Assembly (NCBI GenBank): GCA_036725605.1
Contig: DAIMDW010000008.1
Coordinates: forward strand, 1-64,000
Direction of reading: 5' to 3'
DNA: 64,000 nucleotides
From: CALBTQ01 sp036725605
GTDB lineage: Bacteria; Lernaellota; Lernaellaia; Lernaellales; Lernaellaceae
Shown here: in pieces, positions 17,150-25,690 of the stretch
Layout: each line of letters begins with the position of its first letter
How positions within the stretch are numbered: position 1 is the stretch's first letter
Translations under genes and position numbers: made by a program
Notes under the pieces: model-generated
Database searches by the model: none
Seen by the model: the letters and a program-made list of their open reading frames with translations, nothing else
What the model was told of the DNA's origin: nothing

Positions 17150-17539
17150 TTACAGCACTTCGAGATTGAAGGTGACGGTGCGCTCGGGTTTGGTCAATTC
17201 CGTGGGGCGCACGAGGATGGCGGTGACGGTCGTTTTGCCGCTGTTGCGCGCCTTGAAGGTGTAGATACGCTTCATCGTGCCGCCCGCGAGATCGTTGCTT
17301 TCCATCTGGAGATCCTTGTCGACGACCTCGACGATCGTTTCGTCCTCGATGTCGATCTGCCAAACGAAGTCGCTGTCGGTGGACAATTCGAGGGTGAGGA
17401 TCGCCTTCTGACCGTCGCGCAGAAATTGCGTCATGCCGGCGTCGGCCTCGCTGAATTGCAGCGGTTCGCCGCTGCAGGCGAGCAGGCCGAAAGCAAAGAC
17501 GAGCGCAACCGAAACAAGCCAAACGCGGGCGAACCTCAT
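17150..17539 (-). CDS. Chagasin-like (I42) protease inhibitor lipoprotein
   Basis: A 129-residue exported protein. It starts MRFARVWLVSVALVFAF with a lipobox LLAC (Cys near residue 22), so it should be lipid-anchored. The mature part resembles the chagasin/I42 cysteine-protease inhibitor fold: a loop DSDFVWQIDIED in place of the usual GYxW loop, GGTMKRIYTFKARNSGKTTV, and a weak third loop. The key aromatic loop is only partly conserved, so inhibitory activity is uncertain. ATG 17539 is chosen for its GGAGG ribosome site; an upstream ATG at 17557 has none. It is paralogous to the next upstream gene. Confidence 0.75.
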   Translation of the reverse strand: MRFARVWLVSVALVFAFGLLACSGEPLQFSEADAGMTQFLRDGQKAILTLELSTDSDFVWQIDIEDETIVEVVDKDLQMESNDLAGGTMKRIYTFKARNSGKTTVTAILVRPTELTKPERTVTFNLEVL

Positions 17540-17634
17540 GTCGTTCCTCCGAAGCAAAGTCGGCGTATGCTACCGCGCTTGGCGTACGCGCGCCAGGGCC
17601 GGGTTTTGAAAAGGTCAGGAAGGGTATTTGCTGG

Positions 17635-17705
17635 TCCTGGATTTCCGCCTGCGCGGAAATGACATTCTTTTCCGTCATCCTCGGGCGTGGCCCGGGGATC
17701 CAGGA
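17635..17705. repeat. Intergenic palindromic repeat unit
   Basis: A roughly symmetrical unit beginning TCCTGGA and ending TCCAGGA. It contains two facing hairpins, TTTCCGCCTGCGCGGAAA and CCTCGGGCGTGGCCCGGGG, with ATGAC and GTCAT near the centre. This matches the common intergenic repeat type of the form CTGGATTCCCGCxxxGCGGGAATGAC. It lies between the two chagasin-like genes. Confidence 0.7.
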
Positions 17706-17759
17706 ATCAATTAACGTCGTGCGAAGCGCGGCTTTCCTTATTGAAAATGTCGGCCCCCT

Positions 17760-18146
17760 TCACTTCACCTCGATCGTATAGGTGAACTGTTTGAGCTTCT
17801 CGTCTTCCTTCCAGGGGCGCGCGAGCCAGGCGTCGAGGGTGGTTTTGCCCTTGGTTTTCGCTTTGAGGAAGAAGAGCATTTTGACCGGCCCGCCCATGAG
17901 CATCGGGTTGCCGACCTGGGTTTCCTTTTTGGTCATGGCCACGATCGACTCGTCGGCGATTTTGATCTGCCAGACGTAGCCGGTGCCGCCGGCCATCTCG
18001 AGGCTGAGAATCGCCTCCTGCCCCACGGCCAGCGATTGCGTTTTGTCGGCGTCCTGTTCGCCGAAAAACGTCGGTTCGGCGGCCGCGAGCGCAAACACCG
18101 ACACCCCGACGATTGCCATCGTCAGTAAAAATAGCCTGCATTTCAT
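17760..18146 (-). CDS. Chagasin-like (I42) protease inhibitor, secreted
   Basis: A 128-residue exported protein with signal peptide MKCRLFLLTMAIVGVSVFALAAAEP. The mature part carries the chagasin loops more clearly than its paralogue: GGTGYVWQIKIADES (the GYxW loop), MGGPVKMLFFLKAKTKGKTT, and ARPWKEDE (the RPW loop). These wedge into papain-like proteases, so it may guard the cell against its own or foreign cysteine proteases. GGGGAG lies upstream of ATG 18146. The pair probably arose by tandem duplication; a palindromic repeat now lies between them. Confidence 0.85.
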   Translation of the reverse strand: MKCRLFLLTMAIVGVSVFALAAAEPTFFGEQDADKTQSLAVGQEAILSLEMAGGTGYVWQIKIADESIVAMTKKETQVGNPMLMGGPVKMLFFLKAKTKGKTTLDAWLARPWKEDEKLKQFTYTIEVK

Positions 18147-18253
18147 TTGGTTCTCCCCGCTTGAACCCGTTTATTTTACCATGGCCGGCCGGAGAGACAA
18201 CCGGATGCAATTTGCGCGGGTTTCATGCATAATGTTTCGCCTGGAGGTGCCCT

Positions 18254-20380
18254 ATGGATCGCTGGATTAAAATCATCTTTTGCCTGCTGCTGGCGCTCTC
18301 ATTAATGATCGCCTGCGGCGACGATGACGACGACAACGACGACAACGACGCGACCGACGATGACGACGATTCGGCATCGCCCGACGACGACACGTCCGAC
18401 GACGACACGACGGACGACGACACGCTCGACGATGACGACGATACGCTCGACGACGATACGGTCGACGACGACTCCGACCCCGGCGACGCGATCGAGCCGA
18501 CGGCGGGCTATTTGTCGCGCAAGGCGGAATACCTGCAGCATTGCATCGACAACAACACGCCCGAAAACAGCGGCTGGAACGGCCAGGTGTGTTTGCTGGT
18601 CAACGATTCGACCGAGTTCAACGAAGGGCGCATCGACGATTCCTGCGAGAAGATCAACAACCGCGAGGACTGCGCCGACTTCAATATGAACACGATGCTG
18701 CGCCTGCTCTACCTGCAGCAGGATCATCCGAACTTCAGCGCCGAAACGCTGGAGCAGATGCGCCAGGCGGTGCTCAATTTCAAGTACTGGCTCGACGAAC
18801 CGGGCGAGGACGGCATGTGCTGGTGGTCGGAAAACCATCAGATCCTCTTCCACACCGCCGAATTGCTGGCCGGGCAGCTTTACCAGGGCGAAACCTTCCC
18901 CAACAGCGGCATGTCCGGTCAGGACCACATCGACCACGCGACGCCCAAGATTCTGCGCTGGCTGAATTTCCGCGGGATGTTCGGTTTTTCGGAATGGCAC
19001 AGCAACGTCTATTTCAACGAGGACCTGCCGCCGCTGATCAACCTGGTCGACTTCGCCGAGAACGAGGAAATCCGCATCAAGGCCTCGATGGTGCTGGACT
19101 TCATGATCTTCGAATTCGCCAACAATTATTACAAAGGTCTGTTCGCGGTGCCGCACGGGCGCACGTATGAAAGCAAGATCCTGGAAGGGCTGAACGATTC
19201 GATCACCGAAGCGGTGTGGGTGATGACCGGCCTGGGCGAATACAGCGACCGCGACAATTTCTCCGCCGTGCACCTGGTCACCAGCAGTTACGCGCCGCCG
19301 GCGGTTCTCGAGGAGATCGCCGCCGACGCCGAGCAGGCGACCGTGCACAAACAGCGCGACTCGATCGACCTCGCCGACGGTCCGGACTACGGCATCGGCT
19401 ACGAGGACTGGGACGATATCATGTTCTGGTGGGGCATGACCGGCTATGCCGCGCCGGAGGTCGCCGGAGGCACGCTGCTGATGGTCGACGAGTTCGACAT
19501 GTGGGGCGGCTTCCTGTGGGAGGACATCCAATTCCTGCGCATCTTCGTGGGCAGCCCGCTGGTGCCGTTCCTCACCGGCTTGATTCCGGAAATGGCGGCG
19601 GGCCCGGCGCTGCAGTCGATGTCCACCTACACCTATCGCACGCCTCATTATCAGCTCAGCGGCGCGCAGGATTACATTTCGGGCATGTGGATGGCGCAGA
19701 CGATGATGTGGCAGGCGACGATCGACGAGGACGCCTTTGTCTACACCTCGTACCCGGGCGGCTTCAACGACGATTCGATGGCCGGACCGTGGACGGGCGG
19801 TTGGTCGCCGCGCGCGACGTTCCACGAGAACGTGGGCGTCATTCAGTATGAGCGCGTGTCGATTCCGATCCTCGAAGAGTTCCTGTTGGTCGATTACACG
19901 CACGCGTACTTCCCGCGCTACGAGTTCGACGAGGCGTATCAGTCCGGCCACTGGCTGTTCGGACGCAAGGGCGAAGGCTACGTCGGCCTGTGGTCCGAAA
20001 ACGAGACGACCTTCGCGGTCGATCCGCCCGAGGACGCCTACGAGGCGATCGCCGACGGGCGCGCCAACGTGTGGATCGTCGAACTGGGCGACAGCGAGCA
20101 CGGCACCTTCGCCGACTTCATGACCGACCTGGAGAACGCGACGATCACCGTGGGCGATCAGGTCACCTTCGCTTCGCCGAGCCAGGGAACGGTCGTGGTG
20201 GGTATGACCGGCCCGATGACCGTCGATGGCGTGGAGGTCGACCTGGGGCCGTACAAGCGCTTCGACAACGATTACGCGCAGCAGGAATTCGGCACGAACC
20301 GGACGATCATCGAGTTCAACGGTCACCGCCTGGACCTGAATTTCGAAACCGGTCAGCGCCGCTATTGGGACGAGTTCTAG
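18254..20380 (+). CDS. Asp-rich lipoprotein with a toroid-like domain
   Basis: A 708-residue lipoprotein. The signal peptide ends in LMIAC (Cys21), followed by an Asp-rich linker to about residue 78. The body (about 85-480) is helical and Trp-rich (MCWWSENHQILFHTAELLAG, SGAQDYISGMWMAQTMMWQ) and the C-terminal part (about 500-708) is beta-rich. This order recalls alpha/alpha-toroid plus beta-sandwich polysaccharide lyases such as heparinase-like enzymes, and WWSENHQ could form part of an active site. That is inference; I do not recognise a precise family. GGAGG is six bases before ATG 18254. A terminator-like hairpin follows. It should be displayed on a membrane surface. Confidence 0.75.
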   Translation: MDRWIKIIFCLLLALSLMIACGDDDDDNDDNDATDDDDDSASPDDDTSDDDTTDDDTLDDDDDTLDDDTVDDDSDPGDAIEPTAGYLSRKAEYLQHCIDNNTPENSGWNGQVCLLVNDSTEFNEGRIDDSCEKINNREDCADFNMNTMLRLLYLQQDHPNFSAETLEQMRQAVLNFKYWLDEPGEDGMCWWSENHQILFHTAELLAGQLYQGETFPNSGMSGQDHIDHATPKILRWLNFRGMFGFSEWHSNVYFNEDLPPLINLVDFAENEEIRIKASMVLDFMIFEFANNYYKGLFAVPHGRTYESKILEGLNDSITEAVWVMTGLGEYSDRDNFSAVHLVTSSYAPPAVLEEIAADAEQATVHKQRDSIDLADGPDYGIGYEDWDDIMFWWGMTGYAAPEVAGGTLLMVDEFDMWGGFLWEDIQFLRIFVGSPLVPFLTGLIPEMAAGPALQSMSTYTYRTPHYQLSGAQDYISGMWMAQTMMWQATIDEDAFVYTSYPGGFNDDSMAGPWTGGWSPRATFHENVGVIQYERVSIPILEEFLLVDYTHAYFPRYEFDEAYQSGHWLFGRKGEGYVGLWSENETTFAVDPPEDAYEAIADGRANVWIVELGDSEHGTFADFMTDLENATITVGDQVTFASPSQGTVVVGMTGPMTVDGVEVDLGPYKRFDNDYAQQEFGTNRTIIEFNGHRLDLNFETGQRRYWDEF
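18320..18487 (+). repeat. Asp-codon-rich low-complexity tract
   Basis: GAC/GAT-rich sequence coding for DDDDDNDDND, then units such as DDDTSDDDTTDDDTL. It forms the linker just after the lipidated Cys and resembles the tract near the C-terminus of the protein at 27187-28611. Confidence 0.9.
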
Positions 20381-20404
20381 TCCACCGTTTTGTCCGCATC
20401 TTCA

Positions 20405-20431
20405 CCGCCGGGGCCGGCAACACCCCGGCGG
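20405..20431 (+). terminator. Terminator-like hairpin after the Asp-rich lipoprotein
   Basis: CCGCCGGGG at 20405-20413 pairs perfectly with CCCCGGCGG at 20423-20431 around a nine-base loop, 25 bases after the stop codon. No clear T-run follows, so it may act as a Rho-assisted terminator or only as an mRNA end stabiliser. Confidence 0.5.
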
Positions 20432-20552
20432 ATTATCATCATCAAACCGTACGCACATGGTCGGCGAATCCTGGCGGGCGATGCGGGGTTTTAAGTTGAC
20501 CGCGCCGCGTCGGCCCGCGTTATAAAAGAAGGGCAGCAAGAGGGGTGGGACA

Positions 20553-21719
20553 ATGAGTGAACAACGCGACCGCTTTCCCGTCGTGACCCGGCGGAGCATG
20601 GCGTGGTTTTTTACGATGATCGCCGTGTTCGGCGTGATCTACCTCGCCTTCCTCGCCCCGGCGGTGCTGCCCGGCGTCGGTCTGCTCGACGAGGAACAAA
20701 GCGCGCGCCTCGACAAAACCTACGACGACATCCGCGCGGCGGGATGGTTCACGCCCGCGCTGTTTTTTCTGGTTGCGCTCAACTTCGTTTTCTTCTTTCG
20801 GCAGATCACGCCCCGCCGACGCGAGTTGCTGTGGACCGGCGACCGGTTCGTCATCGAGGGTCGCGAGTACACGCTGCCCGACCGGCCGGCGCGTCCGGGT
20901 AAATGGTCGCACTCGTACGCGGGCACGCTGGGCGTCGCCCTGGCGCTGAGCGACGCCGCCGGCAAGCGGTTCATCCTGGGTCTCAAAGATGTTTTGTGCG
21001 CCGAAAACCAATACGGTCCGCTGCTGGCCGAGGAGTGCGATTTTTACCTGGAGAAAAAAGCGGACGCGATGCGGTTCCTCGAGCAATTGAAGGAAGCGAA
21101 GATGCTCGAGCTGCCCGACGAACCGACCGACGCCTGGTCCGCCGGCGATCGCGCCCCCTTGCGCCTGACGCTGAACCAGTCGGTCTCCGGCTTCAAAACG
21201 TGGTGGCCGTTTTTCGTCGGTTTTTTCGTCGGCATTTACGCGCTCGTCGGGCTGGCGATGCTGCTGCGCAAATTGTCCGGCTCGGACGCGGTCGCCTACG
21301 CGGTGACGCTCATCGGCGCGTTCGCCATGATCGTCGGCGCGGTCGTCTACGGCACCAAGCGCCTGCGCCGCAGGGATCTGCGCCTGGAAATCGACCTGGA
21401 TCAACTCACGCTGCAAAAAACCTCGGGCAAGGTCGTCGTCCGGCGACGCCTCGGCGAGCTGACCTTCGCCACGCCCGCCTGGACGTCCTACGCGCGGTAC
21501 GCCGGCCATTTTTACGTCGGCCCGCAACTGGAGGTGCTTGTCGACGGCAAGTCGCTGTTTCGCCTGGGCACGATGGATCCGAAAATCCGCTGGGCCGCTC
21601 CCACGCGCGACCTGAACACCTGCGATTACGTGCTCGGCCCGCCCGAGTGGCGCCGGGTCGTCGAGCGCCTGGGTCTGACCGACCGCCTGCAAAATTCCGC
21701 CGCTACGCCCGACGCCTGA
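20553..21719 (+). CDS. Membrane protein of unknown function
   Basis: A 388-residue protein, family not recognised. Predicted membrane helices are at residues about 15-37, 65-84, 213-236 and 246-268, seen as hydrophobic runs AWFFTMIAVFGVIYLAFLAP, FTPALFFLVALNFVFFF, WWPFFVGFFVGIYALVGLAML and VAYAVTLIGAFAMIVGAVVYG. Two soluble beta-rich parts lie between and after them (about 90-205 and 275-388). The pattern resembles bacterial pleckstrin-like membrane proteins but this is not certain. GAGGGGTGGG precedes ATG 20553. It ends 82 bases before the lipid gene cluster on the same strand and might be co-transcribed with it. Confidence 0.7.
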   Translation: MSEQRDRFPVVTRRSMAWFFTMIAVFGVIYLAFLAPAVLPGVGLLDEEQSARLDKTYDDIRAAGWFTPALFFLVALNFVFFFRQITPRRRELLWTGDRFVIEGREYTLPDRPARPGKWSHSYAGTLGVALALSDAAGKRFILGLKDVLCAENQYGPLLAEECDFYLEKKADAMRFLEQLKEAKMLELPDEPTDAWSAGDRAPLRLTLNQSVSGFKTWWPFFVGFFVGIYALVGLAMLLRKLSGSDAVAYAVTLIGAFAMIVGAVVYGTKRLRRRDLRLEIDLDQLTLQKTSGKVVVRRRLGELTFATPAWTSYARYAGHFYVGPQLEVLVDGKSLFRLGTMDPKIRWAAPTRDLNTCDYVLGPPEWRRVVERLGLTDRLQNSAATPDA

Positions 21720-21800
21720 CGGCGAAATCGTTTTTGCGGTTATTTGCCTACTGATTTTCCCCTGCTTATGATATGGTCGAGGACAAACGAGGGAGGGTTT

Positions 21801-22595
21801 ATGGCGCGAGGCCGCATCGGCGAATTGTTCCGCGGTTCCCGGACGAACCACCGGCTGCACTTCACCAGTTTCGATCCGTGTTGCCATCCGCTCGACGCGC
21901 TGGCCGACATTGTGCTCGGCGCGGCGCACGCGGGCACCGACGGCTTTTTCCTGGGCGGTTCGACCGGCGTGGACCGCAAGATGGTCGAGCAGTTCACGCG
22001 GATCATGATCGAAACGCTCGCCGAGAATTTCACCGACGACGCGCGCCCGCCGCTGATTCTTTTCCCCTCCAGCGCCGATACGAGCATGGCGCCGCTGGCC
22101 GACGCGGTGCTGTTTTTATCGCTGCTCAACAGCAACGACGTGCGCTACCTCATTCGCGAGCAAATGCGCGCCGCGCCGTTTTTGCCCAAGCTTGGGCTCG
22201 AGCCGATCGGCTGCGGCATGATAAGCGTCGAGCCGGGCGGCACGGCCGGGCGGGTCGGCAAGGCCGAGTTGGTCAAACCGCACGACCTGTTCACCGCGTT
22301 GGGCTACGCGACGGCCGCGGCCGCCTACGGCTTCGAGACGATCTACCTCAACGCCGGCTCGGGCAGCGAACACCCGGTGCCGCCCGAGATGATCCGCACC
22401 GTGGCCGAGGCGATCGACGCGCCGTTGATCGTCGGCGGCGGATTGACCGACGCGGACAAAGTAGGCGCGGCGGTGGCGGCCGGGGCGGACATCGTGGTCA
22501 CCGGTTCGGCGATCGAACATTGCGCGGACATCGCCGCGACGGTCGGCGCGTTGGCTGCGGCCGTGCACGCCGTGCCGGCGAAGGAGTCGCGGTGA
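21801..22595 (+). CDS. Geranylgeranylglyceryl phosphate synthase (GGGPS/PcrB-like)
   Basis: TIM-barrel prenyltransferase of 264 residues. In archaea it joins geranylgeranyl diphosphate to sn-glycerol-1-phosphate, the first committed step of ether lipids. Visible motifs match the archaeal/Bacteroidetes type: HFTSFDP, GTDGFFLGGSTGVD, PLILFPSSADTSMAPLADA, LFLSLLNSNDVRYL, the substrate loop IYLNAGSGSEHPVPPEMI and the phosphate-binding IVGGGLTDADKV...GADIVVTGSAIE. ATG 21801 with GGGAGGG upstream is preferred over a frame opening at 21744. Its stop overlaps the next gene (GTGA). A heptaprenyl-type (PcrB) or MoeO5-like role is possible, but the geranylgeranyl reductase nearby favours an isoprenoid lipid. 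Confidence 0.9.
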   Translation: MARGRIGELFRGSRTNHRLHFTSFDPCCHPLDALADIVLGAAHAGTDGFFLGGSTGVDRKMVEQFTRIMIETLAENFTDDARPPLILFPSSADTSMAPLADAVLFLSLLNSNDVRYLIREQMRAAPFLPKLGLEPIGCGMISVEPGGTAGRVGKAELVKPHDLFTALGYATAAAAYGFETIYLNAGSGSEHPVPPEMIRTVAEAIDAPLIVGGGLTDADKVGAAVAAGADIVVTGSAIEHCADIAATVGALAAAVHAVPAKESR

Positions 22596-23908
22596 AGATC
22601 ACCCTCGTCGCGCCGGCCACCGACGTCTCGCGCCGTCGCGGGCGCAAGCCGGTCGGCACGCCGTTTTTCCATTATTACAAGCTGGGCCTCGCGACCATCG
22701 CGGGCGCGACGCCGGCCGACATCGAGGTCGAGGCGATCGACGAGTTCGTCGACCTGTGGGACCCGGCAACGCATCAAACCGACGCGGTGGCGATCAGCAC
22801 GCTCACCGCGCTGGCGCCGCGCAGTTACGCGATCGCGCAAATCGTCCGCGAGCGCGGCATCCCGGTAATTCTCGGCGGCATGCACCCGACCTTTCTGCCC
22901 GACGAGGCGCGGCAACACGCCGACGCGATCGTCACCGGCCAGGGCGAAACCGCGTGGCCGCGGGTGTGCCGCGATCTGCAGGCCGGGCGGCTGCAACCGC
23001 AATACGACGGCGGCGAGTGCGGTGCGGAAATTCTCGTGCCGGCCGCGCGGCGCGACATCTTCACCAACCGTCGCTATCCGCCGCTGGACATGGTGCAGTT
23101 TTCGCGCGGCTGCATTCACCGCTGCCGCTTTTGTTCGGTCAACGCGTTTTTCACCGGCAAGTATCACCGGCGGCCGATCGCCGAAGTGGTCGCCGAATTC
23201 CCCACGCTGCGGCGCAAACATCTGATGGTCGCCGACGACAACCTCTACGCCGATCGCGACTATTGTTTGCAGGCCCTGCGCGCGCTCGCGCCGCTGCGCA
23301 GGTACACCGGCATTCAGGGCACGGTGGACATGGCTTTCGACGAGGAGGTGCTCGCCGCCGCGCGCGACGCGAAGGTCAGCGCGGTGTTCGTCGGCCTGGA
23401 AAGCGTGGTGGTCGATTCGCTGGCCGAGGCCGACAAGCGCCACAATCCCATCGAGCGCTACACCGAGGCGATCGAGAATTTTCACCGCTACGGCATCTTC
23501 GTCGAAGGCGGGCTGATGTTCGGTTTCGATCACGACACGCCCGACGTGTTCGCCGCGACCATCGAGGCCGCGCGCAAGATGCGGCTGGACGTCGCGCAGA
23601 TCGCCGCGGTCACGCCGATGCCCGGCACCGCGTTGTTTGCGCGTCTGGAGCAAGAGGGGCGGATCATCGACCGCGACTGGGAGCACTACGACTGCAACCA
23701 CGTGGTTTTTCGCCCGGCGCGTATGACGGCGCAGGAACTGGCCGACGGCCTGGATTGGTGTCGGCGTACGTTTTACTCGCGGCGCGCGATTGCCGCGCGC
23801 TCGCTGGGCAACCGGCGCTACTTCGATTTCATCACCTGGGCGACGCAAACCGCGCTGAACATCGGCTTTCGCCACAACCATCGCCTCGGCCTGGATTACC
23901 CGCCATGA
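22592..23908 (+). CDS. B12-binding radical SAM enzyme in the lipid cluster
   Basis: A 438-residue enzyme with an N-terminal cobalamin-binding-type domain (residues about 1-135; VAISTLTALAPRSYAIAQIV, PVILGGMHPTFLPDEA) and a radical SAM domain with CxxxCxxC at Cys174, 178 and 181 (SRGCIHRCRFC). The C-terminal part, GLMFGFDHDTPDVF, PMPGTALFARLEQEGRII and DWEHYD, is the form seen in hopanoid methylases, archaeal tetraether ring synthases and bacteriochlorophyll enzymes of this class. GTG 22592 overlaps the GGGPS stop and has AAGGAG upstream. The context suggests an attack on an unactivated carbon of an isoprenoid chain: methylation, ring formation or cross-linking. The reaction is unproven. Confidence 0.88.
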   Translation: MKITLVAPATDVSRRRGRKPVGTPFFHYYKLGLATIAGATPADIEVEAIDEFVDLWDPATHQTDAVAISTLTALAPRSYAIAQIVRERGIPVILGGMHPTFLPDEARQHADAIVTGQGETAWPRVCRDLQAGRLQPQYDGGECGAEILVPAARRDIFTNRRYPPLDMVQFSRGCIHRCRFCSVNAFFTGKYHRRPIAEVVAEFPTLRRKHLMVADDNLYADRDYCLQALRALAPLRRYTGIQGTVDMAFDEEVLAAARDAKVSAVFVGLESVVVDSLAEADKRHNPIERYTEAIENFHRYGIFVEGGLMFGFDHDTPDVFAATIEAARKMRLDVAQIAAVTPMPGTALFARLEQEGRIIDRDWEHYDCNHVVFRPARMTAQELADGLDWCRRTFYSRRAIAARSLGNRRYFDFITWATQTALNIGFRHNHRLGLDYPP

Positions 23909-24645
23909 GCGCCGTCACGCCACGTCCCGAACCCTGGTACTTCCGGCGGCGCGTCGAGCTGGCCTCGCTGATCGGCGGCGTCGGCTTCGTGTTTTTCCTC
24001 TTCACGCCGGTGCACGCGGTGCGCGCCTGCGCGCGGTTGGTCGGTCCCGAAGAGACGATCGTGCGCGGCGCGTACCTGCTGCTCGCCTTGCTCAATCTGC
24101 TCAGCGGCGTCCTGCGCATCTGGGCCGGCGGCATCCTGGGCGGCGCGCGGATGATGTCGGTGCACGTGCGCGACGACGAACTGCTCACCGCCGGACCTTA
24201 CGGCCACGTGCGCAATCCGATCTACCTCTCGGACATCCTCACGCTGGCGGGCATGGGGCTGGTCGTGCCGTGGCCGGGGACGATCCTCGTCTGGCTGCTG
24301 CTGGCGTTGATCTATCCGCGCATCATCGCCTTCGAGCAGGAGCGGCTGCTGGCGCAACTCGGCGAGCCGTACCGGCGCTTCATCGACAACGTGCCGCGTT
24401 TGGGCTGGCGCTGCACGGCGTATCGGCCGGAACGACAAAGCGGCGCGTTCAGTTGGCGCGAGGGGCTGACGAACAATTTCATCTACCTGCCGCTCATCCC
24501 CGGTTTTGTCGTGTGCGCGTTGACCGGCGTGCTGTGGCACGGCGTGGCCGTGGGCGCGATCGGCCCGGTGGGCTGGGTGCTGCTGCATTTCTGGCGCAAT
24601 TTCAAACCGGGCGGGCTGGCGCACAAGGGACGCACCGATGACTGA
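23905..24645 (+). CDS. Membrane methyltransferase of the ICMT/PEMT type
   Basis: A 246-residue integral membrane protein. Hydrophobic helices occur at about 18-36, 49-68, 107-132 and 188-212. The SAM-binding C-terminal motif of the isoprenylcysteine carboxyl methyltransferase / phospholipid methyltransferase group is clear: TAGPYGHVRNPIYLSDIL and EQERLLAQLGEPYRRF. It could methylate a lipid headgroup or an isoprenoid carboxylate. It overlaps the radical SAM gene (ATGA) and the reductase gene (eight bases), so all four genes from GGGPS on form one translation unit. No UbiA-type prenyltransferase for the second chain is present in the window. Confidence 0.85.
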   Translation: MSAVTPRPEPWYFRRRVELASLIGGVGFVFFLFTPVHAVRACARLVGPEETIVRGAYLLLALLNLLSGVLRIWAGGILGGARMMSVHVRDDELLTAGPYGHVRNPIYLSDILTLAGMGLVVPWPGTILVWLLLALIYPRIIAFEQERLLAQLGEPYRRFIDNVPRLGWRCTAYRPERQSGAFSWREGLTNNFIYLPLIPGFVVCALTGVLWHGVAVGAIGPVGWVLLHFWRNFKPGGLAHKGRTDD

Positions 24646-25690
24646 GCGGATGTTCGACGCCGCGATCGTCGGGGCCGGTCCGGCCGGAGCGACCGTCGCG
24701 CATCGCCTGGCGCAGGCCGGCGCGAACGTCGTTGTGTTCGATCACAGCCATCCGCGCGAAAAACCCTGCGGCGGCGGCATCAGCGCGCGCGCGCGAACGA
24801 TGTTCCCCGAACTCGACGAACTGGCGGCGCTGGGGAAATCCGGCACGCGCCTGCGGCTGGTCAGTCCCGCCGGACGCGTCACGGTCGTTGAGGGCGGCGG
24901 CAACACCTTCGCCATCGACCGCGCGATTCTCGACGCGCAACTGCTGGCGCGGGCGGTGGACGCGGGCGCGCGGCACGAGGCGCAAAAGGTGTTGGCGGTC
25001 GAAAAGCAAGCCGACGGCTGGCGCGTGACGACGAGCGCGGGTGCGGTGCGGGCCAAAACGTTGATCGGCGCGGACGGCGTGTTTTCGCCGGTGCGGCGTG
25101 CACTGCTGGGACCGATCCCCCGCGCGCACCTGGCCTTCGGCGCGCATGCGTTGGTCGAGCGGCTCGATCCGCCCTCGGCGTTGCTGCAATTTTTCGGCGA
25201 CCGGCGCGGCTACGCCTGGATCTTCAACCGCAAGGAAAAATCGTCGCTGGGCGTGGGCATGCCCGACGCGCGCAAGGGCGATTGGCGAGTGCTGCTGCAA
25301 CGGCTGATAAACGAGCAGGCGCCGGGGCATTCGCCGTCGATTCGCGGTTGGCTGCTGCCGCAGGCGTCGAGTGAAGCGGCGTTCGCGGCGAAGCTGGGCG
25401 GCGACGATTGGTGCGTGATCGGCGACGCGGCCGGGCACGTCGATCCGTTCACCGGCGAGGGAATTTTGTACGCGATGTGGGGCGCGCGGATCGCGGCGGA
25501 GTGTCTGCAAAGCGGCGGCCTGGCGGCCTACGACGCGCGTTGGCGCGAGGAATTTCTGCCGCGTTTGTTGAAGCATCTGAAAATGTCGGCGCTGCTCGAA
25601 CGCGGGTATCTGTTGGAGGCGGTGCTGGCGGCGGGCCGGCTGCCCCTGGTCGGCGCGTGGCTGTACGGCGCGCTGACCAGCGCCGATTGA
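24638..25690 (+). CDS. Geranylgeranyl reductase family flavoprotein
   Basis: FAD-dependent reductase of 350 residues. The N-terminal dinucleotide motif is AAIVGAGPAGATVAHRLAQ; the family motif KPCGGGIS has Cys44, the residue known to be important in archaeal geranylgeranyl reductases. The C-terminal FAD motif is CVIGDAAGHVDPFTGEGI. In archaea such enzymes saturate the isoprenoid chains of ether lipids; plants and bacteria use relatives for chlorophyll or quinone side chains. The link to GGGPS in one operon favours lipid saturation here. It ends exactly where the convergent radical SAM gene ends. Confidence 0.92.
   Translation: MTERMFDAAIVGAGPAGATVAHRLAQAGANVVVFDHSHPREKPCGGGISARARTMFPELDELAALGKSGTRLRLVSPAGRVTVVEGGGNTFAIDRAILDAQLLARAVDAGARHEAQKVLAVEKQADGWRVTTSAGAVRAKTLIGADGVFSPVRRALLGPIPRAHLAFGAHALVERLDPPSALLQFFGDRRGYAWIFNRKEKSSLGVGMPDARKGDWRVLLQRLINEQAPGHSPSIRGWLLPQASSEAAFAAKLGGDDWCVIGDAAGHVDPFTGEGILYAMWGARIAAECLQSGGLAAYDARWREEFLPRLLKHLKMSALLERGYLLEAVLAAGRLPLVGAWLYGALTSAD

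Noticed and set aside
17109..17678. Minus-strand frame of 189 codons starting MTEKNVISAQAEIQDQ
   Set aside because: The start is a translation of the intergenic palindromic repeat and the remainder is another frame of the first chagasin-like gene.
18302..20326. Minus-strand open frame of 674 codons
   Set aside because: Shadow of the Asp-rich lipoprotein gene; the Asp codons read as Val/Ile repeats on the opposite strand.
23905..24645. UbiA-type digeranylgeranylglyceryl phosphate synthase
   Set aside because: The protein lacks the Asp-rich UbiA motifs and carries the GPYGHVRNP and EQERLL motifs of membrane methyltransferases.
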